Numbered from the stretch's first letter, positions 1 through 9,451 are shown. The stretch: 35,630 bases of DNA from an uncultured Bacilli bacterium (GCA_934140155.1 CAKPBC010000011.1:1-35630); one strand, 5' to 3'. Translations and numbers: made by a program. The notes: a model not told the origin generated them from the sequence alone.

Positions 1-82
1 CAAAATGTAAGATTTTTGATACTTTTTTTATTTTAATTTACATTTTCAAAATTAATTGCTATATAGATACAGGGTGATTATC

Positions 83-685
83 ATGATTTACGCATACATT
101 CGCGTATCAACAAAGCAACAAAATATTGATAGACAATATGAAGAAATTAAAGCATTAAATATTGATGATAAATACATTTATATTGATAAAGAATCTGGAA
201 AAGATTTTGATAGAGTTAAGTATCAAAAGTTAATTAAAAAGCTAAAAAAAGGCGACTTAATGATAATAAAATCAATAGATCGTCTTGGTAGAAATTATCA
301 AATGATATTAGAAGAATGGTCTAGAATTACTAAAACTATAGGCGCAGATATAAAAGTATTAGATATGCCATTATTAGATACAAGAATTGAAGGTAAAAAC
401 TTAGTAGGAAAATTTATATCAGATATTGTTTTACAAGTATTATCTTTTGTAGCAGAAAATGAGCGAATAAATATCAAACAAAGGCAAGCTGAAGGAATTA
501 GAATTGCCAAAGAAAAAGGTGTTAAGTTTGGTAGGCCTAAAGTAAAACTACCAGTTAACACCAATGATATTATTTATAAATATAAGCATAAAGAATTAAC
601 CAATAAAGAAGCAATTAAAATTCTTGGAATATCTCGTGGAACATTTTTTCGTGTATTAAAGAAATTGAATGATATTGTCATATAA
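83..685 (+). CDS. Serine recombinase (resolvase/invertase family), copy 1
   Basis: Small serine recombinase of about 200 residues that would cut and rejoin DNA at paired sites. The catalytic domain comes first: IYAYIRVST places the nucleophile at Ser9, followed by QxxIDRQ and SIDRLGRNYQM with conserved arginines. A GRPK hinge near residue 150 leads into a Hin-like helix-turn-helix (EAIKILGISRGTFFRVL). I chose ATG at 83 because AGGGTGATT lies just upstream and the second copy starts at the equivalent codon. An in-frame ATG at 56 would add nine residues. The catalytic part is almost identical at DNA level to the gene at 9452-10057, while the HTH tails differ. Family membership is clear; which sites it acts on is not visible. 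Confidence 0.93.
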   Translation: MIYAYIRVSTKQQNIDRQYEEIKALNIDDKYIYIDKESGKDFDRVKYQKLIKKLKKGDLMIIKSIDRLGRNYQMILEEWSRITKTIGADIKVLDMPLLDTRIEGKNLVGKFISDIVLQVLSFVAENERINIKQRQAEGIRIAKEKGVKFGRPKVKLPVNTNDIIYKYKHKELTNKEAIKILGISRGTFFRVLKKLNDIVI

Positions 686-712
686 CTAATTAACCTTTCT
701 TTAAATTACATG

Positions 713-762
713 TTTTTTGCACATTTTTGCACTTTTTTGCACTTTTTTGCATATTTTTGCAT
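713..762. repeat. Five tandem 10-bp T-tract repeats
   Basis: Five consecutive copies of a 10-bp unit with consensus WTTTTTGCAY follow recombinase copy 1. The T-runs and TGCA steps recur once per helical turn, so they lie on one face of the helix and may bend the DNA or array a binding site. Function is inferred only. Confidence 0.7.
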
Positions 763-869
763 ATAAAAATTCAGTCTTCAAATAAATGAAAGCTGAATTT
801 AGCAATTATAAATTAACAAATTTGTTTTTCGATTTCTTTAAACTTTCCCATATAAAACACACTCTTTTA

Positions 870-1379
870 TTAAAAATTATCTTTTTCGAATTTCTTTCGA
901 TCAAAAACTGCACGTTCTTTATAAACCACTATTGGAATCAATTCTAATTCTTTTAGTTTGTCATAAACTTTGTTACTTACTTGTTCTTCACTTTCCGCTA
1001 AATCACCAAAGTCATCGGTATATTCAAATTTTAAGTTATAAATAATATAATGCGATACCGCACCATTATGATTCTCTGTAACTTCTGTTTCTGTTAAATC
1101 AAGTATTCTTCCAGATTCCTGATGTCCTTTTTTTAAAACTTCTAGTGACTTCTTTCCATCAATTATCATTTTTATTCCATTAACAATAAAATAAATCGAA
1201 GCACAAATAATCACTCCTGCAATAAAGCACATGAAGATACTTCCAGCCATTTCATCTTTATCCCATGAGCCTATTGTTGAACTTAAGATAATGGAAGCAA
1301 TAATTATAGCCATAGTAGCAACAAAAATTCTAATAATACCACCAGTCATTGTGCCACGATTAAACTTTTTTCTTTCCAT
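870..1379 (-). CDS. Membrane protein, DUF3592-like
   Basis: About 169 residues. Two hydrophobic segments lie in the first half (around residues 15-35 and 45-70), followed by a soluble C-terminal part with the pattern of DUF3592-type proteins: a GRILDLTETEV strand, then a YNLKFEYTDDFG strand, and a late IPIVVYKERAVF strand. The start is the ATG at 1379, because AGGAGG lies just upstream; the longer reading frame to 1409 has no better site. It is the last of three minus-strand genes (from about 2610 downward) with short gaps, so it is probably co-transcribed with them. The role is unknown, and the DUF3592 match is from pattern only. Confidence 0.75.
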   Translation of the reverse strand: MERKKFNRGTMTGGIIRIFVATMAIIIASIILSSTIGSWDKDEMAGSIFMCFIAGVIICASIYFIVNGIKMIIDGKKSLEVLKKGHQESGRILDLTETEVTENHNGAVSHYIIYNLKFEYTDDFGDLAESEEQVSNKVYDKLKELELIPIVVYKERAVFDRKKFEKDNF

Positions 1380-1435
1380 TGTTTTTCCTCCTGTTTTTTC
1401 TTGAAACAAATATCATTTTTATTATAAAACACTCA

Positions 1436-1909
1436 CTATCTATTTAAAACTATTTTTCTTAATGAATAACAAACATTTTCTAAATCTTTTATATCTCTAA
1501 CATAGATTTTTTTGTTGTTTTTAAGTGTTATAACAATTATTCCAGATGTATATCTTTTGCAAATCTTTTTATTAATAGGATGTTTATAAAATGCCATTTG
1601 AATATTTTCAATATCAGTAAATGGAATGGAAATATCTTTTATGTTTCTAATAATTAATAAATTGAGATCTACATATATAGCATCATTTTTTCTTAAGAAC
1701 ATGAAAATAGTAACAGTTAAGAACACAACTGATGCTCCTAGTGTTAGATAAAACATAGCTACCAAAAAAGTATCTGGATTACTTGCGGCTTTCATGCTTA
1801 TATAAAGCCAAATACTAACCCCAATAAACATAATGGCATATAACAAATACATAACAGTATTCCATATAATTCTTTTACCAATTAACTGAGTTGTATTACT
1901 AAATTCCAT
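1436..1909 (-). CDS. Membrane protein with possible PH-like domain
   Basis: About 157 residues. Two transmembrane segments (roughly residues 15-40 and 50-70) are followed by a soluble C-terminal half of alternating strands (DLNLLIIRNIKDISIPFTDI, then GIIVITLKNNKKIYVRDI). This layout is seen in bacterial PH-like membrane proteins, but I cannot confirm the fold. The ATG at 1909 is preceded by AGGAGGTGATTAAT, a near-ideal ribosome site; an alternative GTG at 1918 overlaps that site and is unlikely. It sits about 20 bp after the end of the gene at 1930-2610, which supports an operon. Confidence 0.75.
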   Translation of the reverse strand: MEFSNTTQLIGKRIIWNTVMYLLYAIMFIGVSIWLYISMKAASNPDTFLVAMFYLTLGASVVFLTVTIFMFLRKNDAIYVDLNLLIIRNIKDISIPFTDIENIQMAFYKHPINKKICKRYTSGIIVITLKNNKKIYVRDIKDLENVCYSLRKIVLNR

Positions 1910-1929
1910 ATTAATCACCTCCTCAAATA

Positions 1930-2610
1930 TTAAAAATCAATGTTAGCATATTCTTCTTTAATAACTTGATTGTACCAATACTCTGAATGAGACAAGTTTT
2001 TATACTTTTTGCTTTTTAGTTCTTTAGTTAATTGAACAAACTCTTTATCTTTTAAATGATGAAAAATATCATCAGAATATTCAATTTCAAGAAAAGAAGA
2101 ACTAATTATCATATATTCTTTTGTTTTGTCATTAATTAGAACAATATAATTTTCGTTATTCCATTTGCATTCTAAACCAACACAAGCATAATAGCATTTC
2201 CAGTCATTTATTGTGTTTAAAATATGTAAAAAATCTTTAAATGATTGTATATCATCTGTAAAATCTATGTTTCCTTCCGACATACTTTCATCAAAAAAAG
2301 ATAAACCATCTAAGTCCCAAGATATTACTTCTTTTAGTAATTCTTCAAGCGGTGTTAAATCTTCTTTTAAATCATCGGAAAAGCCGCCACATATAATCCA
2401 ATTATAAATACAAAACCATGATGCTAAAGTGATATCATTCCATTTATTGCTTGTGTACATTCCAATTGCTTTAACTATTGAATCAAGACTAAAATATTTT
2501 TTAAATGGGTATTGCGTATCATATTTAATGGTAGTCTGATCTCTACGCACTTCGTCCTCTAAACATGTAACATCACATATTTTTTTAATAAGTTCTTTAT
2601 CAAACATCAT
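1930..2610 (-). CDS. Hypothetical acidic protein
   Basis: About 226 residues, not recognised. It is soluble, acidic and rich in Trp, Tyr and Cys, with no signal peptide or membrane segment. Repeated W/F-rich helices (ASWFCIYNWIICGG, WDLDGLSFFDES, NDWKCYYACVGLECKW) resemble the style of immunity or SMI1-like proteins, but I see no diagnostic motif. The start is one of two adjacent ATG codons (2610 or 2607) behind a GGTTGGTGAT site. It is the first gene of a three-gene minus-strand run. A role with its two membrane-protein neighbours is only inferred from position. Confidence 0.7.
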   Translation of the reverse strand: MMFDKELIKKICDVTCLEDEVRRDQTTIKYDTQYPFKKYFSLDSIVKAIGMYTSNKWNDITLASWFCIYNWIICGGFSDDLKEDLTPLEELLKEVISWDLDGLSFFDESMSEGNIDFTDDIQSFKDFLHILNTINDWKCYYACVGLECKWNNENYIVLINDKTKEYMIISSSFLEIEYSDDIFHHLKDKEFVQLTKELKSKKYKNLSHSEYWYNQVIKEEYANIDF

Positions 2611-2775
2611 TATCACCAACCAAAAATATCTTACTTACAATCTAATTATATAATAAGTATCATAAAACAGGAAATAAAAATAGACGATACCAAAGAATAA
2701 GCTAATTTTCATTCACTTGCAATTTTATGCGTTTATTCTACAATCCATTTAATAATTTGATAATAATGAAATTTT

Positions 2776-2813
2776 CTAAAAAAAACAATTTCAACATAAG
2801 TCAAAATTGTTTT
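2776..2813 (-). terminator. Rho-independent terminator after 2841-3506
   Basis: Read on the minus strand, a 10-bp stem AAAACAATTT/AAATTGTTTT with a 12-base loop is followed by eight T residues. It lies right after the stop of the gene at 2841 and closes that operon. Confidence 0.75.
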
Positions 2814-2840
2814 AAATTACATAATTTACAGTTTTATAAA

Positions 2841-3506
2841 CTATTGTTCGTTTGTTACTTCTTTTACTTCTTCAGTTGTAGTTTCTATTGATTTTGGTTG
2901 TTCTTTTGCTTCTTCTTTTTTTAGTCCAAAAACCAAATTGAAAATATAGTAGAATAAGAATATTAAATTACCCATAAATGGAATTAACGCAAGACATGCA
3001 CTCATACGATATGGCAAGGTTGCACTTTCGCTTGGGCTTGTTGCTGCTTGCTTGATTTCAATAATCTTACCCCAGCTAGTAATTATCAAAGCGGCTGAAG
3101 AATAAATAGTTAATAAAACAACAACTAATCCACAAATACTAGCCCATTTTTTATTTTTAGTAGCAAAGACTAACGAAACAACGCTTAAAACAAATATTAT
3201 TAATTGGAGAATAGTTGTTTCATCAGAAGTTATTGATGAAGAACTAGAACTAAGTGTAACAACAGTCGAGAAAACCATAAGCGTAACAAATAAAGCTAAC
3301 AATGGTATTATCATAAAATTATCTTTTTTACCTAATATGAAGTTAAGTAGCGCTAATACGGCTACTGCGATTATTGCTAGTCCCACAAAAATTGCAGCAA
3401 TACCCATTCCATGTCCATCATTTTTAATTAATGCACCAGATACAACAAACACTAATATAGCCAATACAAACGAAATAGCGCTTAAATATAAATTTTTAAT
3501 TTTCAT
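2841..3506 (-). CDS. Polytopic membrane protein
   Basis: About 221 residues with around six hydrophobic segments spread from residue 8 to 200, and a charged Glu/Lys/Thr-rich C-terminal tail (KKEEAKEQPKS and onward) that is probably cytoplasmic. I see no transport or enzyme motif. ATG at 3506 is chosen because AGAAGGAAAATAAAA precedes it. This start overlaps the last 11 bases of the upstream gene (3496-4011), a sign of translational coupling, so the two products may work together. Longer starts up to 3548 would lie inside the upstream gene without a ribosome site. Confidence 0.8.
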   Translation of the reverse strand: MKIKNLYLSAISFVLAILVFVVSGALIKNDGHGMGIAAIFVGLAIIAVAVLALLNFILGKKDNFMIIPLLALFVTLMVFSTVVTLSSSSSSITSDETTILQLIIFVLSVVSLVFATKNKKWASICGLVVVLLTIYSSAALIITSWGKIIEIKQAATSPSESATLPYRMSACLALIPFMGNLIFLFYYIFNLVFGLKKEEAKEQPKSIETTTEEVKEVTNEQ

Positions 3507-4011
3507 TTTTATTTTCCTTCTTTCCATTAAAATCAAACAAACTACCAACTAAAATAAGTAAGCAAGCCATTGAAAGAAATGTGCCATTACTTACTATCTC
3601 AAGCAAAAAGAAAGTTCCTAATATGTAAGTAAAAACTTTCTTAACTATTTGATATTTTTCATTTTTAAATGTTAAAACCAAAAATACCAAATAAGCGATT
3701 GCTATACAAAGCCTAAATGCTGTTGAATATGTTGCACTACTAATTAAAGGGCTTAAGTATCGCACAATTATAGATGATGCAAGAAGAATTTCAGAAACAA
3801 ATACTGTTGGCTCATATTTGTCTTTAATTCCACTAACTAAAAGCATTATTGCGCTTGTTAAAATAACTCCAGCATAAATAAAATTAAGTATAACATTTTC
3901 ATCTGTAGCAGATTGTCCAAAAAATGATACCAAATTAATCATAGCTAAAGCCATAGCAACGCTTCCGATAATAATAAAAAACTCTTTTTTATTTTTTATC
4001 AATGTATTCAT
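3496..4011 (-). CDS. Polytopic membrane protein
   Basis: 171 residues with five or six hydrophobic segments and short charged loops, ending in a KKENKNEN tail. No known motif is visible. The start ATG at 4011 has GGGAGGAAATT in front of it. The gene overlaps the next one (start 3506) by 11 bases, so both are likely translated together as a pair of small membrane proteins. Function unknown. Confidence 0.8.
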   Translation of the reverse strand: MNTLIKNKKEFFIIIGSVAMALAMINLVSFFGQSATDENVILNFIYAGVILTSAIMLLVSGIKDKYEPTVFVSEILLASSIIVRYLSPLISSATYSTAFRLCIAIAYLVFLVLTFKNEKYQIVKKVFTYILGTFFLLEIVSNGTFLSMACLLILVGSLFDFNGKKENKNEN

Positions 4012-4078
4012 AATTTCCTCCCTGAATTTATTATATCAAAGATAAATATTGACTAGTACAAAAATCATATATTTCTTT

Positions 4079-4846
4079 TTAAATCATTTCAGTATAATCC
4101 TTAATAGTTGCTTTTATATCGTTATAAGCTGCCTCTATTGATTCATAAAATGTTGCAAAATTATCTTCTAATGATGGCTCCCACATACCATATTCATGAA
4201 GATATTTTCTTTCATAATCATAAAATATCGTTAATGTTTCATAACCAATAGAATAACTACCACTAGTATTTTTATAAATATAAACTATTTTTCTTTTATC
4301 ATTAGAATAAAACAATCTTTCTTTTCCATCTAAATTAATGTCATTGAAAAGTAAATTTATAATTTCATCATCAGATTTTTTAGGTAAATCAAAATAAATA
4401 TGATGTCTATTTAAATAACAAACATTAGATAGAAATTCTTCTCTACTTCCACTTAAGTAATCACTATTATCAATGCGATAATATGAATTTTTCAATTCTA
4501 AAAATAAAAAGTTTTTAAATTTATATAATTTGATGTCATCAATGTTTTTTATTACTTTTCCATCTTTATAAAGCCTACCATTTTCTAAACAAATTTTATG
4601 CTTCGTTTTAGCATTTTTTAAAAATGTTTTATATTTTGAATTAACAAGATATTGAATTAGCATTATAAGTAGCAATAAAGTAGGCAATATAAATACAAAC
4701 AAAAGTTCATAAATTTGAATGATTAAACTTGGTATTAATAATAAAACAGATATAACAAAAGAAGAAATACAAAATGGTAACATTTTAATATTTCCATATA
4801 TTGCTATAGTTTTCGTATCGTTATATCCTATCATTTCTATTTTCAT
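4079..4846 (-). CDS. Membrane protein with large cytoplasmic domain
   Basis: 255 residues. Two adjacent transmembrane helices (about residues 22-45 and 47-70) are followed by a Lys/Tyr/Asp-rich soluble domain of about 180 residues with mixed strands and helices (KICLENGRLYKDGKVIKNID, then KKSDDEIINLLFNDINLDG). The product is not recognised. ATG at 4846 follows an AAGGCGTTACTT site. It is separated from the type III restriction genes by a terminator at 4905-4951, so it is probably transcribed on its own or with 3496-4011. Confidence 0.75.
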   Translation of the reverse strand: MKIEMIGYNDTKTIAIYGNIKMLPFCISSFVISVLLLIPSLIIQIYELLFVFILPTLLLLIMLIQYLVNSKYKTFLKNAKTKHKICLENGRLYKDGKVIKNIDDIKLYKFKNFLFLELKNSYYRIDNSDYLSGSREEFLSNVCYLNRHHIYFDLPKKSDDEIINLLFNDINLDGKERLFYSNDKRKIVYIYKNTSGSYSIGYETLTIFYDYERKYLHEYGMWEPSLEDNFATFYESIEAAYNDIKATIKDYTEMI

Positions 4847-4904
4847 AAGTAACGCCTTTCCAGTTAATCAGTGCTTATCATTAATAAATCCATCTTTATT
4901 ATAA

Positions 4905-4951
4905 TAAAAAACAAGCGATTTACCAATAATGTAAATGGTAATCGCTTTTTC
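4905..4951 (-). terminator. Terminator after the type III res gene
   Basis: AAGCGATT(T)ACC pairs with GGTAATCGCTT across a 12-base loop. T-runs occur on both sides, so it may work in both directions. On the minus strand it lies about 30 bp past the stop of the res C-terminal part. Confidence 0.75.
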
Positions 4952-4979
4952 AACTATAATTATTTATAGTAATTGTTTT

Positions 4980-5981
4980 TTAATTGGAATTTTGCTTTAT
5001 TTTACGAATGATTGAATTGAAGCTTTCCCAACCATCTTTAGACACACTATAATCATGATAATTTTTACCAATGTAAATATAAAATTGTGTTCCTTCTTGA
5101 ACAACTATACCTCCTATTACTTTAGGTGCATAGCCACGATTAAAATTAATTTTAGATATATAGTCACTTAACGCATTTGCTTTAATTGTCGTATCTTCCA
5201 CTCTTAAATTAATAGGTTTTGTATCAAAAATACCGACTGTGCCATCAGCAAACTTTACAATAAAATCAGGTTGAAAAGTATTCATTTCATTGTTATACGG
5301 AATACCAAAATTAATCCTCATAAGCTCGGTTCCATTTTCCCAGTACCATTCAACTTCTTTTTGCGTATCTAGATACAATAAAAAATCTCTTTCTAAGTTA
5401 TTATCCGGACAATCATTACCATCTTTTAAAACAAATAATGGTTGATATAAAGATTTAATTGCCGGTTCTAATCTTGTATGTGTTTCTAAAGAATAAGGTC
5501 GTGTTTCGTCTATTTTAAAGGAATATTTTTCACCTTTTTTACCTGATTCTTCAATTAATAATTCTCTAAAATCTCTTGTTGCTTCTGATAATATTTCCGA
5601 AAAAACATTTCTATTATTTACAACTAATTTCATAATACATTTCACTTTATCTGAGCGAGAAAATACATTATAAAAAACACTAAAAGCATTAATAATTGCG
5701 GAATTAATCGGTGATTTAGATCTTACATATGCCAAACCATTAAGATTTTCTCTTATTATCGAATTATAAGCTGCTTGAATATCATTTTCCGACATTTTAA
5801 CAATCGCTAAATCATTAAATGTTTTGCCTTCAGTATCAACTTCACTTACATTTATTTTTGTTTCTTCTATTATTTCATCAGACGCCTTTATTGATAAATT
5901 CATTCCTTTATTTATAAATCTTTCGCTTAATGCATCTCCTAATGGATACTTATCTGATTCATCAAATTCAAAAAATTTCAT
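4980..5981 (-). CDS. res: Type III restriction enzyme Res, C-terminal endonuclease part (split by in-frame stop)
   Basis: C-terminal part of a type III restriction subunit, 333 residues from the first in-frame ATG. It holds the PD-(D/E)xK nuclease site: QPDF at residues 237-240 and FDTK at 252-255. The reading frame runs on upstream without a break to the TAA at 6069-6071. The intervening codons translate to a typical Res segment (FYRSRRGDYNAADSRFNEYF), so 4980-7319 is one gene of 780 codons with a single nonsense codon. The ATG at 5981 has no ribosome site, so this part is probably poorly made. Without it the enzyme should not cut DNA. Confidence 0.88.
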   Translation of the reverse strand: MKFFEFDESDKYPLGDALSERFINKGMNLSIKASDEIIEETKINVSEVDTEGKTFNDLAIVKMSENDIQAAYNSIIRENLNGLAYVRSKSPINSAIINAFSVFYNVFSRSDKVKCIMKLVVNNRNVFSEILSEATRDFRELLIEESGKKGEKYSFKIDETRPYSLETHTRLEPAIKSLYQPLFVLKDGNDCPDNNLERDFLLYLDTQKEVEWYWENGTELMRINFGIPYNNEMNTFQPDFIVKFADGTVGIFDTKPINLRVEDTTIKANALSDYISKINFNRGYAPKVIGGIVVQEGTQFYIYIGKNYHDYSVSKDGWESFNSIIRKIKQNSN

Positions 5982-6068
5982 AAAACTTTTTAAAAAGTAT
6001 TCGTTAAAGCGGGAATCTGCCGCGTTATAATCGCCTCGTCTAGATCTATAAAAAGAGATTAATTGTGT

Positions 6069-7319
6069 TTAATTCCACACAGTATTTTTATCATAGCCTT
6101 CAAGCATTTTTGAAAATTCTGTTTTAATTCTATTAGGGTTATATGTGTCTGACTTTCTTTCAAAATTAGCAAGATTTGTAAAAATATAAGCATTATCTAA
6201 TAAATTATTATCATATGATTTTGCTTCAGCAGTTCTTAATATTCTACCAATAGTTTGTATTTCAAAAGTTTCAGACTTACCATCTCTAAATTTAATTAAT
6301 ATATGAGCTCGCGGACAATCCCATCCTGTTGCTACTGCGGTTTTAAATACAAGATATTCAATTATATTATTATTTTTCTTTATATCTTGTTTATCAAAAT
6401 CACATTTATTATCACACCAAAACTTAAGTTTGCCATTATCTTCTGTAATGCCTTTTTCTCTTAAAAAATCTGTTATAACAAGTTTTTTAGCTTCACCTTC
6501 ATCAACATTTGGTATTTGAATTAAAACTAAAGGATTAACATTAACACCTAATTCTTTATATCGCGCTAGTATTTGATTTCTTTTTTCATATCCTTTTTCT
6601 AAAATTAATATTTCACTATCTATTTCCGCTAAAGACAAATCTTCTTTAGAAATCCCTTCATTGACTATTACATCTTCTTTAATCATTCCTTCATCTATTA
6701 CCTCTTGAGGATCTATTTCTACATCAATATTTTCGCTCAATGGTGTTGCAGACATTTCTAATGTGATATGTGGAATAATTATTGTTTCTTTAAATTCTTT
6801 AATTCTTGCTTTTTGTGAAGAACCAATATGCGATTCATCGACAACAAGAATGATTTTTGTTCCATTTCTTTTTGTTCTTTCAATTACATCAATAAAGTTC
6901 CTACCTTCTTGATCTTGCATCAAGTTATTAATCCATTTATTTGTTTCTTTATCTTTTTGAATTAATTTTTCCCAATTTATAAAAACTATTTCTTTATTTT
7001 TAATATACTTTCTTGATCCAAAGAAATCGTCTTCAAGTAATGAGCAAGTAGGATTTCCTCCTAAATATTTTTTTACAGCGTTTAACGATTGTTTATGTAA
7101 TTCTCCTTTGCCAGGGCATGCCCAAATAACACAAAAATTAATATCATTATTTTCTTCTGCAATTTCTTCAAACAACGAAGAAGCCATAAAAGTTTTTCCT
7201 GATCCAGTAGGTGCTTTAAATACAATAGTTTTTCTATTATTGGAATCTAATCCTATTTTGATGTATTTCTTTAACTCATCTACTGCTTCTCTTTGATAAT
7301 TTTTTAGTGTATAAATCAT
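6069..7319 (-). CDS. res: Type III restriction enzyme Res, N-terminal helicase part (truncated)
   Basis: 416 residues of a superfamily 2 helicase/ATPase that translocates along DNA in type III restriction. Visible motifs are Walker A APTGSGKT near residue 36, VVDESH (the DEAH-box variant) near residue 155, SATP shortly after, and QTIGRILR (motif VI) near residue 360. It ends at TAA 6069, and the same frame continues into the endonuclease part at 4980-5981. The start ATG is 2 bp past the mod stop codon, with AGAGGTGAG as ribosome site, so mod and res are tightly coupled. As written, the protein has the motor but lacks the nuclease. Confidence 0.9.
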   Translation of the reverse strand: MIYTLKNYQREAVDELKKYIKIGLDSNNRKTIVFKAPTGSGKTFMASSLFEEIAEENNDINFCVIWACPGKGELHKQSLNAVKKYLGGNPTCSLLEDDFFGSRKYIKNKEIVFINWEKLIQKDKETNKWINNLMQDQEGRNFIDVIERTKRNGTKIILVVDESHIGSSQKARIKEFKETIIIPHITLEMSATPLSENIDVEIDPQEVIDEGMIKEDVIVNEGISKEDLSLAEIDSEILILEKGYEKRNQILARYKELGVNVNPLVLIQIPNVDEGEAKKLVITDFLREKGITEDNGKLKFWCDNKCDFDKQDIKKNNNIIEYLVFKTAVATGWDCPRAHILIKFRDGKSETFEIQTIGRILRTAEAKSYDNNLLDNAYIFTNLANFERKSDTYNPNRIKTEFSKMLEGYDKNTVWN

Positions 7320-7321
7320 AA

Positions 7322-9067
7322 TTACTCACCTCTTTTAATTCCTTCAACAATTTCTTTATAAATTTCGTATATTTTTGATGGTATTGGTTTTATTGTTACA
7401 TTTTCATCAACAATTAAAGTATTATCAATGTTGTTATCAGAGGAATAAATATATACAATTTTCTTACCTTCTGAATTTAATATTCTTTGTCTAAATTCAT
7501 CAAATTTTTCTTTAGAATAATAATCATTAAAAATGAACAAATGATTATTATTAGATTTATAGTGCGATGAATAACCATTTCTTTCTACTTCTTCATAAAT
7601 ATTTTCAGCAATGCAAAGTAGTCCATCAACTTTTTCTACTAAGCAATATCTTGCTTGTTCAGTATTATTTTCATCTTTTACAAAATCGGTTTTAAAATAG
7701 AACAAATTATTAGGAAGTCCATCACTATATTTGCTACCATCTGGTCTTATTCCTGTAATAACTGTTTTAAGTCTTGGATAAGTAACATTTTCACAAATAC
7801 CATTTTCATTATTTGTACAAAGAATAAATCTACGATGTCCCCCATCTTCTTTATTTAGTTCCATAACAGCTTGTCCAGTGGTTCCAGAGCCAGCAAAAAA
7901 GTCTAGGACTTTGGCATTTTTATTATTAGCCATTAAAAGAAGTTCTAAAATAAGACTTTTTGGCTTTGGATAATCAAATTTTTTTGTCAATTGAAAACGA
8001 TCCAATTCTTTTTTCGCATTATCATTAGAAAATCTATTTTCTATAAAAAATAAACTATCATATGCTCTAGTATTTAATGTACTTATAATTTTGTAAGTAT
8101 CACCATCTTTAATAATTTTGGCATTTTTATATGTCTTAGTATATATTCTTCGTCTCTTACCATTTTTTATAACAATAAATCCGTTTTTAAGACCCCATTC
8201 AAATAAAGGTTTTGACCAACGCCAAACCCAATCGATTTTTTTATGATTCCCATTATGCCTTTCTTTCCATTTATCCTGCGAACCACCTGCATAAAATTTT
8301 TCACCATTTATAGAAATTTCATAGTCCATTGATTCATTATATTGAAGTGAATCATAATCAAGGCACTGGTTAAGACGATATGGTCCTCTTTCAGAATAAT
8401 ATTCATCTTTTTCTAATTTATTTTCATCATCTTCTACAAATATTTTACCCAAGTTTACTAATTCTTTGTTTTTGGCATAAATTAGCAAATAATCATGATT
8501 TTTAGCAATTTTATCGGTTGATTTACCACCCTTTTTAATAACTCTTGGCACAACCGAAATCATGTTGCTATTGCCAAAAGTTTGATTGCAAAGTAAAATC
8601 AAATCAGCTAATTCATTATCATCAATACTTATAAATATAATGCCAGAATTGGATAGTAATGATCTTGCTAATGATAGTCTTTTGTTGATAAAATTTAGCC
8701 ATTTTGAATGTCTATAACCATCTTCGCAATCTACATAATTATCATTATAAATAAAATCTTCATGTCCTGTATTATATGGTGGATCTATATAAATTACATC
8801 TATTGACTCTTTTGCTATGAAGTTTAGCGCTGTTAAAGCATGATAGTTATCGCCTTCAATTAATATGCTATTTTCCCCTTCATTTAGTACTATCTTTTTT
8901 GACTTATCTTGAATTAGCACGAGTATATTATTTTCACACTGTAAAACAACATCTTCTTTTGTATCTTCCTTATCCCAAACTAAGCCATATTTTTTTGTGC
9001 TTTTTAATTCATATTCTAATTCGGCAATCTTTTTTCCTAACTCTTCATAAGTTGGTTTTTGATTCAT
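7322..9067 (-). CDS. mod: Type III DNA methyltransferase Mod
   Basis: 581 residues. Adenine methyltransferase of the beta class: the catalytic DPPYNTG motif is at about residues 95-101, and the AdoMet-binding FFAGSGTTGQAV motif lies much later, near residue 390, with the target-recognition region between them. Mod recognises the site and modifies it, and forms the restriction complex with Res. The gene looks intact from ATG at 9067 (GGAGG upstream) to a stop 2 bp before res. Since res carries a nonsense codon, Mod may act alone as an epigenetic methylase. I see no simple-sequence repeat in it that would suggest phase variation. Confidence 0.95.
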   Translation of the reverse strand: MNQKPTYEELGKKIAELEYELKSTKKYGLVWDKEDTKEDVVLQCENNILVLIQDKSKKIVLNEGENSILIEGDNYHALTALNFIAKESIDVIYIDPPYNTGHEDFIYNDNYVDCEDGYRHSKWLNFINKRLSLARSLLSNSGIIFISIDDNELADLILLCNQTFGNSNMISVVPRVIKKGGKSTDKIAKNHDYLLIYAKNKELVNLGKIFVEDDENKLEKDEYYSERGPYRLNQCLDYDSLQYNESMDYEISINGEKFYAGGSQDKWKERHNGNHKKIDWVWRWSKPLFEWGLKNGFIVIKNGKRRRIYTKTYKNAKIIKDGDTYKIISTLNTRAYDSLFFIENRFSNDNAKKELDRFQLTKKFDYPKPKSLILELLLMANNKNAKVLDFFAGSGTTGQAVMELNKEDGGHRRFILCTNNENGICENVTYPRLKTVITGIRPDGSKYSDGLPNNLFYFKTDFVKDENNTEQARYCLVEKVDGLLCIAENIYEEVERNGYSSHYKSNNNHLFIFNDYYSKEKFDEFRQRILNSEGKKIVYIYSSDNNIDNTLIVDENVTIKPIPSKIYEIYKEIVEGIKRGE

Positions 9068-9451
9068 TCTATTTGTCCCTCCATTTTAAAAGGAATTGTC
9101 AAATTATTGAATGGAGTATTAAATTTGTTAAAATCAATTATAAAAGCAAGAATAATTTGCATAAAAATTATTCATATTGCTATTAAATCTCTCTTTACTT
9201 TCAAATAAGCCACTCACAATCTTCCTATTCCGAAAACTTATAAATTGTTGGAATTTGTAAAATGTCTAAATATAAGTCCATTTGGTAATTTTCTTACGAT
9301 TTTTTTTGATATTTATTCAAAAGTTGTTATAATTGAATTAGATTTATACATGTACAAAAAAGTATACATTTCCGTAATTATTTTGTTTTTTATGCATCAT
9401 TTTCTTGATAATAACACTATTTTCGTTTATACAAATAGCGAGGTGATTATT

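Noticed and set aside
9245..9451. N-terminal extension of recombinase copy 2
   Set aside because: No ribosome site at 9245, no such extension in copy 1 or the family, and a good site directly before ATG 9452.
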